From positions 777,023 to 841,022 of the forward strand of contig CACRXP010000143.1 in assembly GCA_902702965.1 (NCBI GenBank): a stretch of 64,000 nt of DNA. The letters are read 5' to 3'. Shown piece after piece: positions 13,901-25,900 of the stretch. The translations under genes and the position numbers were made by a program. The notes under the pieces are model-generated. The model ran no database searches. It was not told where the DNA came from and was given only the letters and a program-made list of their open reading frames with translations. Positions within the stretch are counted from its first letter, which is position 1, and the number at the start of each line of letters is the position of its first letter. This stretch comes from Spirometra erinaceieuropaei. Lineage: Eukaryota > Platyhelminthes > Cestoda > Diphyllobothriidea > Diphyllobothriidae.

Positions 13901-16900
13901 GGAGGTTGTACTGCTCCTGTAGCCTTATTCAGTCGATAGGACAGTTGCAGGAGAGTTTTGAAATGATCATGCTTAGGTTCTGTCATTACACCCAAAGCGT
14001 TTTCTGAGTTGGTAGCCATGCGTTCCAGGAGTGGCCCTTAGCGGTTTTCAAGCAGCAACGCGAAGCGCCCATAAAAACTCAATGCTTCACACTTATGTCA
14101 GTTCTCGCAGAGCGCTCAATTTAGACTCAGTACACGAGTGGGAGATTGAGTATATGAAATGCTCTCAAATCTGCTGAAAAGTCCGGAGCTGTTTTCAAGT
14201 ACCGCGGGACCCCGGTGAAGAGACAGTTGGGTGAGGTTTAGTTGACAACATCAGGACCCAAAGTCCCTCCGTCTGTTACGTTATCATGGCCAGATCAGCT
14301 TTTAGAAGATAAATGTCAGCTGGTCCATTAATACGTTACGGTCATGCCTTTTTCTGGCTTCCGGCTTATAATACCGTTTCAAAACACTGATCTAATGCGT
14401 TGTCAGTACATCTTCAGACATATGTTCATAAGACAAGATATATCTGTCCACTACGATGCGCAAAAAATAAAGCCACAGCATCCAGATTAGGTCAATTTTG
14501 ATCGCTAGGGTTAACGGTACGCAGCATTTAATCCATTCTTATAAAACGACCCGAGTTCTCCCAGTTGGAGAGATAGCAAACTTGAACCGAAATCATATGC
14601 ACTGTTGAGAAATTTAACGGAAGTAGCTGCTGCCTTGCGCACTGGGTCAGTTAGTAAAACCTACCACTGACCAAATCAGTCGAGGGCCACAAAATCCACA
14701 GTATTCAAAAAACAGTACATTTCGTGCAAAAGCAATCAAAAGTGAACACTATTCAGACGATTGTGAGTAAACAGGCGCTTACCAGACTGCGGAAGGTTTG
14801 TGTCAGGTGGCGAGAGTCGATGGAATGCTGGCTGAGGCATGCATCACAGACGTCCGGTTCAACATCCACATAGGCTCCAAGACGACCTGTCACCTGAAGC
14901 GCCCTGGCGAAGCGCAATCGTCCCCCGTCGGCGCCCAGATACATAGCGGTAAGTACACTGTAGATGAACGCGTGCGCCAAAGGAAGTCGGGCTGACGGAA
15001 TCGATGAGCCACCTAGGATGGTGGAACCGGAAGTGTCAATCGATGACTGGGGAAGCAAAAGCGATTGACAGGGAGAGGTATGTGAAGGTAACAAAATGTT
15101 GGAGGCCTCAGGGCTCCCCAGGCGTTCGTAATGTGCTAAGCAATCAACACTCTGCAAAGTATATTTGCAAGGAAGGGCGGGACCAGGATTATGAAATGTA
15201 GCTCCCGTTAGAAATGATTTCTTAGGAATGGGTTTAATCTTGTTTATTATGTAACACACTTCCAAGGTATTTCAGTCAGGCTAGAATAATCGACCTTCCT
15301 GACTGCCCTCAAAAAGCAAACCCGCTAAAAATGACTACTTAGGTAGAATGAATATTTTCCATTGGATTGCGATGGCCGTATGAAGCAATGCATCTGTTGC
15401 AGAAACACGCACGTGGCTGAAGACCGGAAGTAACAATACGGCGACAACTCACGCACTCTAAGTACCCGAATCCCATCAATCAGAAGTCGGTAATCGTTAA
15501 CCGCATAGACTGCAACTGAGTTAGGCAGGTCGCCAGTTTCGGTAAGGCTGTTGGGTTTAGTGAGGGTTAGGGTTAGGCGTAGGTTAAGTTTTTGCATTGG
15601 GGTTTGCATTTTAGGGTCAGGTTTCAGTGTTAGGGTTAGGGCTATGCTTAAGGGCTACGGTTAGGTTTAAGATTTCAATTAGGGTTAGGGTTAAGGTTCC
15701 CATTGGGGTTGCGATTAAGGTTAGGGTTATGGTTAGGGGTTGAGTTAGCGTTAGGTATTATGATTTCGGTTACGTTTCGGTTTCGGGGCTTAGGTTTAGG
15801 CTTTACGGTTACGGTTATGTTTGGATTTTAGGGTTGAGGCTGGGGTGCGGTTTTAGGGTTAAGTTTAGGATTAGGTGTCCGTATTGCAGTTAGGGTTTAC
15901 GGTTAGTCCTAGGGCTTTAGGGTTAGGTTTTAGGTTTAAGGTTGCTGTTAGGCTTTAATTTTAAGGCTAGGGTTAGGAGTACGCTTTAATGTTATGGTTG
16001 GGAGTACGGTGTAGCATTACGGTTAGGGTAACGGCTTAAGGTTGGGGTCAGTGTTAGGATTACGTTTTAGGATTCCAGTTACGGTTGGGTTTTGGGGCTT
16101 AGCGTTAGTTTTTGGGGTTAAGGTTAGCGTTAGAGTTCAGGTATTAGGTTAGGGTAAGGGCCAGGAAACACGCCCTCCGCTTCCCCCAGTCCTGGCTACC
16201 AACTGCGACCTAACCAAACCGGTAAACAGGTTCGGCGTGGGATTGCTTGAGCACAAATTGACTGTGAAGCAGAAGGGCAAACTCTCCTTGGGAGCCGCCG
16301 ATGCCTCCTCGTCAGAACTGTAGCAGCCGGTCCAGTGCCCCTTTCCCGGCTACGTCTTGTTGGTGTCGATGGTTGCGACAATCGTTGACACATGGCCACC
16401 CCCGCCGGTTAGAATTGAGGCACCACCTGTCCAGCTGCAGTGGCTCCCCGGCTGTCCTCACAAACTTTAATCACCCCACGGGCGTCGGACGGCCTGGCTT
16501 GATACCCGTGAGGCCCCGTGTGTCCCCCCTATTCCTCCCCTAATCCGTCCAATCACAGGACCAACACTCAGCTAGTCACTGCCCCCCTGCTGACACAGAC
16601 ATGCACTCCCGCGTAAACAACACATACCGCCACTGACGCTCTCCGGGAACGGTGGCTTAGCTCTGCCACGCGTAAACAGCCAACTTACGGCAACCTGCCC
16701 TGTGCACAGAATAAACCAACCAAGCCAGGGCAAGATCCTAGTTCGTAGCTGTACCGGTCAGATCTTATTTCGTAGTCGCACCTACAGTAGACAAGCCCCA
16801 ACCTCCTGTCATACGGGACCGGTGATAATAGGGGGTTTAACACTAACCCCCTAACCCTAACAGGTGCGGCTACGAAATAGGATCTTACCGCCGTACCTAT

Positions 16901-19900
16901 TAGGGGGTTAGGGTTAGTCTTATAGTTAATGTTAGGGGTTGGGGTTAGGTTTAAACCCCCTATTAGCACTGGTCCCGTAGGACAGTCGGCTGGGGCTACG
17001 AAATAAGATCCGACATAAACCAGTCCTCACGGCTTCTGACTTCTGACATAAGACGAAACGAAATTATTTTGTGTGGTTTAAATTGATCTCACATCCTTGA
17101 CCGCTAGAGAACTCAACTCTGACTTTGAGTGCATGAGAAAATTGGGCCAGTCGGGCGAACGAGTTTCGCGCTCGCTGGAGGAGTCGTGGAACTCAAATGA
17201 GGACTCGATCGATCGACATATCGATCTGTCAACCTCTTATCAAGCACTTCGTAAAAAAATCCGTAGCTCAGCTGGAGGTCATCCCCGGCAGAGGTAAGCT
17301 AAATAGGCGACGAGTTGTACAGTTTCTTCATGCCTTGACGATGGGCTCGCGTGAGAGTTCGAAACGTCGGATAAATAAACAAATGGTCCCAGCGATTGCC
17401 TTCCCGTATTCTTCTATTTAATTACCTGGGCTGCAGGTAGTATCTATCATTCGATATCCATTTCTGTATTCATTTTGCAAAAACCAAGGCCATTTTCAAA
17501 TTTGCTACTCGAAGATACAGTAACTTTCAGTTTCGAAGACTTTTTTTCAATTCCTGAATAATTTTGAGCCCGATCTGTCACTGCACTTGAGTATAGGGTT
17601 CCGAGATTAAAGACTACACACTTTTCGGGTAAGAAAAACCACACATTTCGCTGTGCTATTAAGGCGCGACATATAGGAGTCACAAACTCCTGCAATGGAT
17701 AAGGACCACATCGCTTATTTCATAAGGAGCATAAATAGAGGAACAGATTCGTCTTTCCTTGAATAGAATTTTCGCGGTCTGGGGAAATCTCATAATTCTA
17801 ATCTAAAATCGAGGGACGCCATTCCTTCGAGGAATTAAAGAAATAATAAAGGAATATATATATTTTGCTTTATAGGGGTGCCGAAACTAAGAGAAAAATG
17901 CATGCTACTTGAGTAGCATTTCCAACAACTGCGATTTTTGTAGATAGTCGGAAAACGCGCATTCAAAAGTCGGTGTCTCAGTGTGGATGAAATATATTGT
18001 GATTATGGCGCATAAAAATCCATATTACTGTCCCAGCTAAGGAATCTTTTCTAACTGAAATTATATTTCAGAATTTCAGTTGATGCTTCGTTAGATATAC
18101 CAGCTCAGCGTAAATGCTGGGTGGAGTACAAGCATTATGTCTAACCTTGGTATTTTGGGCTAGAGTTCCTACTGTCTGTTTAGTATGGTATATCGGGCTG
18201 CATATGCACAAGGAAGATCGGGGTAGTCACTGGTGAACTTGCGATCTACAGCAAAAGAGAACGCGACCGTGTGTAACAGTTAGACACATCGGCAAAGTTG
18301 AGAGATCCGGGTTGATTATTTGCAGAAGAAGATGGGCTCACCGGGACAGGTTTATTAAGATGCTGACGTTTCGAAGAGCTTGGTCGGCTCTCCATTGTCA
18401 AAGCGTAAAGTGCACTTAATCGACGAGAAATCCCCAGTGGCGTGTCACGTTGGTCGGCCTCGTGCGGATTGATTTTTCTCTTCTCTCGTTCTCTCGGGGG
18501 ATGGTTGACGGGCCTTTTGTCTGCGTGCGTTGTGAGTCGCCACTCTGTCGGGGAAACGTGACTGAACTAGTGTCGGGTGGTCGGTCTGGCGGTTCTTGTT
18601 CTTCTTCTTCTTCAATGCCAACTCCATCAACAGGCATCTGGACCTTCCTGCAGCTTACAAAGTCCTACGTCATCACAATCGTAGAGCTCAGGACCAAACA
18701 ACCACACCGGGCTTAATAAGGCCATACGGAGACAGCCCGGCGGCGAGTTTACTCGGTGAAGAAGAACAGGAACCGCCAGACCGACCACCTGACACTGGTT
18801 CAGTCACCTCCCCCCGACAAAGTGGTGACTCAACGCACACAGACAAAATGTCCGTCAACCGCCCCCCGAGAGGCCGAGGAAGCGAGAGGATGGAAAAATC
18901 GATCAGCACGAGGCCGACCATCGTGACACGCCACTTGGGATTTCTGGCCGATTAAGTGCATTTTACGCTTTGACAATGGAGAGCCGACCAAGCTCTTCGA
19001 AACGTCAGCATCTAAATAAACCTGTTCCGGTGAACCCATCTTCTTCCTCAAAAGTTAGACACACCTGAAGCAGTCGTTTTGTTAGCCTTCAGCAGTCAAT
19101 TATGGTCAACCACAAGTTTGCGGAAATACAGATCGGGCCTCAAGGCAAAACAGAACGCGCATGGCCCGCGACACAGTCAGTGAGCGTCCCTCAACCACAG
19201 ATAATTACCTGATCGTAACCGACAGAAAAAAGTTAGACTTCTAACCAACAGTACACAGGCCCGAGCCTCAGGGATTGCAAACCGGAGGCTGGGTAGGACT
19301 GACTGACGACGGCTAACAAACCAGAAATGGTCATTACAGGCTTTCTCGTCTTTGAGGGTAATGTCGTTCTGTTGAACCTACCTTTTCCGCAATATTTTTG
19401 AATAAACTCTCGTTAAAGAGCGCTTTTACATTCCATACTCCGGTATTTAACGAAGTGTTTCCCATTCTGTGGACTTGCAATTTGAGTGATGGAGTCTTGA
19501 TGAGTCGGATCCGAAGGGATAGAACTCTCTGTAAATAATATTGATCTCATGCAAAAACGTTCTTCCGTCCTCAGGGGTCACTTTTCCAGGGCATATTACA
19601 CGCGCACGGTATAGCCGCCCGAGCGTAGTGGGCGCGTGAAATCACCTGACCAATCAACGCGCGGTGCATTATCGAGCAAGCTCGATGCCTTTGCGTACGC
19701 ATGAAGCCCAACCAATAGCCGGCCGAACATTCCTAGAGGGGGTTATCGCGCACCGGCACATCCACGACCACGACGCCGAATAGCTGTCGTGCCATCTTTT
19801 AATTCAGCAACTGTTTTTTTAAAAAATTCCAAGTCACGCCTATAGAATTTCGTCATAATAAAGAACCACACCTTATTCGGACATTGCGTCAAAGAAGACA

Positions 19901-22900
19901 GCCGCGTTTTAGATAGAAAACACCACTGTCAGCCACGATGGGATTATATGCAGGGTAGTAACCCTTCGGATTAGGGCCCAGCGTACATTTACGCCAGGGC
20001 GAATTTAAGGAGGATTGCAGATGGGACTAGCCCATTGGTTGATCCAACACTCGTTCCGTTCTACGCATTCTATGCAAGCACTGGTTCGTCTACCCCGCGG
20101 ACGACAAAGTTCACGCCACCTAGATGGAAGGGGAACTTGCAAAATATGCCATGGATGCGACATTGGTAATTAAATGTAGGCGAAAACGCACGGACGAACC
20201 TTCAAGTCCAGTAGTATCTGAATCGATTACAGACATCTGAGCATCGCTGAAGTCGGCGAGTTCAATCAAGGCCCCAGCGGGTGTAGAGAAGAGGACGCGA
20301 GACATTCGTAACTCTTCATCTACCCTGGCCTCTCCAGTCCTAGAGGCGATGGAGATAGGGTTGGCTTTGAGGAGACTGATTTCGTCGTACACACCATGAG
20401 CCAAGCAAGCAGCCCGGCGAAGGAAAACGAAGGCTAGGGAGTTCACACGGTCGGTTCGATGACTAGCTTCAGTACCGAGTTGAAGCTCAAAGAGGCCGTC
20501 TACTCGCGTGGCTCGTGCCTCCAGGTTGGGCAGAAGAGAGTCCAGTTTGGTGGAGCCATCAGCGCTCAGCCGATTGGCGGACAGCAGTTGGGCGAATCGG
20601 GCCAATAGGCGACCGAATTCGACAGAATGCGAAAACTGCATTACGCTGAGGGTTGGGTGGAAGGAGATGGCCTCTCGGAGTTGAGAATAAAAATCGATGC
20701 ATTGAGCTGGAAAAAAGCGAACGGATAAGCAAAACAGAATTAAAATAAGACTAACAAAGCAGCAAAAATGGGCCAAACAGGGGGAGTAATACAGGCTCGG
20801 GAAAGAGCGGTTTGGTTAGTTTCCGACGAGCCGAGCACTAGTCCTTCCACATTTGTGCTATTTTTACAGAGCCAACATTAGGAAACCGCATTGCAAGACA
20901 TCTACATGGCCTTCAAAGTGTTTTCTCACGAGGGGACAGTCACTGAGGGAAGAGGACACCGAAAAAAGCAGCTGCTTTGGTTTACTTATGCCCGCTTCGG
21001 CCAGTCGCATTTCCCCTGAGGCAGTCTGCTCTCGTGGTCACTGGCGCTGCCGCTAACTCGTGTCGCCTTCGGTCCACCTACCACACTCGCAAAAATCGCA
21101 AAGACGATCGATGATATTGTCTCCAGCAGCAGCCGGACAAAGCCTATGCGCATGCACGGAATTCGTGCCAGGGATAAAAACCTAGACCAGTAGCACGCAG
21201 CTAGTGAAGAGAGCTGCGGCCACCGACTGTACGCTCTCCTGCCTCTGACTTTTTCCCAGAGGGACTTTGATTTGTCGTCAATATTCACATTCCCCCTAAA
21301 ATATAACACGAATTCAAGTGGTAGACGAAGCAAGTCAGAGACAAGGCAATATTGAAGCACAGTAGGTGGGCTAACTCATTAAATGTCAACCGAAATTCCG
21401 AAATGCCTTTTCGTTTCGAAAAGATTAACTAAGTAGGGTTGTAAAACTAGTTAGCCTGCAACATAATTCTATAATATTTCAGTTACCTACAGGGTGCCGG
21501 CTTTCAAATGAACTTCCTTTCGGCTGCATACAAAAACTGCACTTTGTAAAAAATGACTACTTAACTAGCATGAATTTTTTCATTGATTTTCGATGCCCCT
21601 AAAATACCAAAAATATTTCATGGAAAACATGCATAAAAATATTCATCCTTTTGCTCATTCAGTCGAAAATTACGTCCTCTTTCAATTTTATACTCGAAGG
21701 AGGGGTATAATTCGGTTTTAAAAAGTTTCTAATTGTGAGATTTTTTAATACCGTAAAATGGCCGTTCATAAAACGTCATGTCTCTGCATTTAACAATGTG
21801 GCTTGTAAAGTTAACAATATGGATCAAAGCCAATGCTAAACTTTATGAACCCTATATGGTCCTCCTTTATTACCGTAGAGAAATGTGTGATTTTCAGTAC
21901 GCGGAAAATATTCGGCTTAGAGTTTGAAACCGTGAATTCAAGTATAACGGTAAAGCGGATTCAAAATTATTCGAAAATAGGAAAAGTTTTTGAAAATCGA
22001 ATATTACCCTTCCCTCAGGTGTAAGAGTCGAAGAAGACGTAATTTTCCACCGAATAAGCGAAAGATTTAATATTTTCATTCATGTTTTCCATGAAGTATA
22101 ATTGATCTTTTAGGGGCATCGAAAATCAATGAGAAAAATTCATGCTAGTTAAGCAGTCATTTTTCACTGAGTTTAGTTTTTGCTTGCCGCCGGAAGGACG
22201 CTCATTCGAAAAACGGCATCCTGAGGTAACTGAAATATTGTAGAATTATGCTGCAGGCTGAATAGTTTTACAACCCTACTGAATTAATCCTTTCGAAACA
22301 AAAACATATTTCGGAATTTTGGTTGACATTTCATGAGGTAGCCCCCACCCACTGCAGAAATAAATTAACGCTCACACTCCGGCGGTCTCTGTCATACCAA
22401 CCGGCTTGGCATTTCAGTGTGAACTGACTCCGAATTCTGAATGAAGTTGTGTTCTCCGCCTGTTGGTCCAAATGTCGTTTAACGGCACCGGCATTCACAC
22501 ACGACCGGTATACTATGGCTTCAATACCCCCTAAATAACTCGTCCCCCGACAGCTAAGAACGGATATCGAATGGTGCAAAACCGTCCATCAAGTGGTGAA
22601 ACATATCAACATTTTTTATCCAACCATTCTTGTTCCCATATATTGGCAAAAAATCGGAAAAAAGGAGAGGGCTTAGTTAGGGAGCATTGCTGGTGAACGT
22701 AAATACAGTTTTCCGAATGCGCGGCACGCGAATACTACCGTATCTGCGGTAAGCAAGCAGGAACGGTTAATATTTCGCAAATTACAGGAGTAGTGGACGT
22801 CTGGAACAGGTAGATTGTCTGATCAAGGCGATGGAGTCACAATAAGGACACGTCAACGTATTTCTCAGGAAAGACCACAAAACACGAATTGGGAGAATTT

Positions 22901-25900
22901 AAGTGTGCGTTTTAACAGCTAGATTACTTCATTGACGAAAATGACATATGAAAAAAGGGCAGATAACAGACAATGAGACAATCTCTGGCAGGCGTCGGAG
23001 GACTTTGAGTAAGAGTATCTCTTAGTCGGGTTTGAAGTTGATAGGCTGGTTTGAATAGCAGTGGTTGGCTGAGAACCAGACCGCCACAGTGGTACGCGCG
23101 TGAGAGTACGTGCGAGAGGCCCCTTCGTACACAGACCCCCTCGGGGGGGGGGGGGGGGGGGGGGGACAGTACAGCCTCACAAAGCGCCTAATTCCCCGCC
23201 AACTGTCATTCTGACCTGTCGACTGACACCAGCCAAATTGAGCACGTACAGTGAGTGACCGATCTTATGAAATGTTGGCTGAAATTCTGAAATGCGCGTT
23301 CGACTTGGAAGAATTGCTTGGGCGCGGTTGTAATACTGATTATTTTGTGGCATAATCTTATAATATTTCGGACTGGGCAGGATGTCAGTTTTCGAATACA
23401 TTGCTTTTCAATCTCCTGTAGAAACCGTACTTGGTAAAAAGTGGATACTTAAGTAGCATGCATTTCCCCCATTGACTTTCGATGGTCTTGCAAATTCAAA
23501 TATATCTTATAGAAACCATAAACAAAATACGCTTTCTTTCAGTCAATTAATAGAGAATCACGTCTTCTTTATATTTTATACTCAAGGAAGGAGTATAACT
23601 AGGTTTTAAAAATTTTCTAATTATTAGATTTTTAAGACCTCGCAATGTCCACCCACATTGCATCGTACCTCGCCGTTTACCACAGCCCCTCATGAAATGT
23701 AAAACATAATAAAGAATCACGTTTTCTTTATATTTAATAATCAAGGAAGGAGTATTATTAGGTTTCAAAAAGGTTTTCTATTTGCCGAATAATTTTAAGT
23801 CTGATCATTCGTTGTATTAGCGCTAAGTGATTTCAGTCTACAAGGTGCGTGCGTTCCGCGTAAAGAAAACCACATATTTTTCTATGCTCTTAAAGAGATG
23901 TCATACAGAGTCCATAAAATTTTGAAATGGATGCGAACTATGTTCTACATTTCATGAGCGGCTGTGGTAAACGGCGAGGTACGATGCAATGTGGGTGGAC
24001 ATTGCGAGGTCTTAAAAATCTAATAATTAGAAAATTTTTAAAACCTAGTTATACTCCTTCCTTGAGTATAAAATATAAAGAAGACGTGATTCTCTATTAA
24101 TTGACTGAAAGAAAGCGTATTTTGTTTATGGTTTCTATAAGATATATTTGAATTTGCAAGACCATCGAAAGTCAATGGGGGAAATGCATGCTACTTAAGT
24201 ATCCACTTTTTACCAAGTACGGTTTCTACAGGAGATTGAAAAGCAATGTATTCGAAAACTGACATCCTGCCCAGTCCGAAATATTATAAGATTATGCCAC
24301 AAAATAATCAGTATTACAACCGCGCCCAAGCAATTCTTCCAAGTCGAACGCGCATTTCAGAATTTCAGCCAACATTTCATAAGATCGGTCACCCACTGTA
24401 GGGCGAAGCGAACAGGCGAGTTCCAGGAAGTAGTTCAGAAGAAAATGCGGTTATCGGAACAAGAAATTTATTGGCCTGGCGTTTCGGATTCTCACCCAAA
24501 CCCACCATCAGAGACAATCGCAGATAAGGGCAGGGAAGGCGCAAAGACTGCAGGCCCGCAGTCTATCACCAAACGCATAGACCTCCCGTCACCATATTCT
24601 CTGCTGAGACATTATCTGAGCAGGGGAATCAGTCACGTGAGGAGGGCGCGGGCGAACAACAATTCCTGTGACAGCGAGTCAAATGGCCAAGTAATTATCG
24701 CGCCAACATTCAACACGGATGATGAAATTGCGGCAATCAATGACTCGGACGCGGACTGACGAGTCATCATCGCATCAATTACGACCCCCAGCGGCGATCG
24801 CGAGAGCCCTTAATTATAGTACGCATGTGGTCCCACGGCAGATGCGTACTACAAATACTGCAGTCTTTGTGCCTTCCCTACAATTATCTGTGACTGTCTC
24901 TGATGACAGGTTCCAATGAGAATCCGAAGCGTGGAGTTCTGTAATCTGATGAGAATAGTGGGCTTGACGATTAAATTGTGGAATAAATGTACATCTATAT
25001 GGCCGGCATCAAAACAATGCTGACGCATTCTTGATTTTATAGTGCTGTTGACCCATCAGGTTGAGTTTACCTATCGAAAACGCTCCTGCCTGCGTTCAGT
25101 CGCAAGCAGTGGTTTGTTTTGAGGCCGGCCGAAGATGGCGGCAAATAGGTAAAACACTGTTGATTTTGTACATTTTCTTTCGTTCATGTAATTGTATTGG
25201 CCTGAGGAAGAATTACCGAAAACGTGCGTTCGCCAACTTGACTTTTCAATTGTAACATGAGAATATTTGCGAAAATAGGTAAGGAACGACCGATTGTCCC
25301 CAAAAGACAAAAATGTTTTCAACCCATGATTCGCTTTATCGCACGATAAGGAAATGCGAATCAGTCTTTCAGGCTGTGTGCAATTTTGGAAATGAAAAAA
25401 AATATATTATTAGGAACTGAGAAATTCTGGAGATTTGCGATGTTGTTGACAAGTTACTGGAGACTTCAGAAGGCAAATTCAGAGAGCAGGAGCTCAACAG
25501 ATGCTCACACAGTGCAGACAAGCCCTGAGCCAGACCCTTCTCAATCTGGCTTTGGCGCGAGTCAGCCGACAATTCAACCGCGCATCTATTGGCCAATCCG
25601 TCAAGGTCATAGGCCGCCGACCAACAGCTGGCAAAAGCGTTGCACCAGGCCAGTCGACAGCACTGTGGTGTGATGAGGTAATCAGTCGACTCATCCAGCG
25701 CTTTGGCCAACTTGTGCAGCGGAGAAAGGCGATCCAGCGCCCGCCGAATGCTGTTAGCGCGAATGCAGGCCTTGGCGCTCGCCAGGCGAAAGTCGAAGCA
25801 GACAGGCAGGAGGCTGTCGGCGTGCGCAACCGTCCTGACGCTGGAGGCCTTCGAGAGGAAGAGTAGCCTACAGAGGGTGTCAGTGAGGAGCAGGGAAGAC

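Larger units (their letters stand above)
18345..19045. mobile_element. Head-to-head pair of Penelope-like element ends
   Basis: The segment at 18415-18625 is an inverted copy of 18760-18960: both encode EEEQEPPDRPPDT and a tail ending GFLVD or GFLAD, on opposite strands. Each side ends in a ribozyme-like motif with GAAACGTCAGCATCT. The plus copy is longer and starts with NSINRHLDLPAAYKVLRHH, the Penelope C-terminal tail. Opposite-facing partial copies are a known habit of Penelope elements. Confidence 0.85.
24421..24960 (+). pseudogene. Penelope-like C-terminal fragment with ribozyme-like motifs
   Basis: The plus frame holds QSITKRIDLPSPYSLLRHYL, the same tail as SINKCNDMPTPYSVLRHRL at 41.2 kb (minus). 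A minus-strand hammerhead-like core precedes it (24.47-24.52 kb) and a plus-strand one follows (24.89-24.94 kb). RT and GIY-YIG are missing. Confidence 0.78.

Noticed and set aside
18416..18716. Plus-strand 88-codon frame as a gene
   Set aside because: It is the antisense of an inverted Penelope tail copy.
20853..21056. Short plus-strand frame next to the exon at 20.2-20.7 kb
   Set aside because: No recognisable domain, no conserved neighbour, typical of chance frames in this window.
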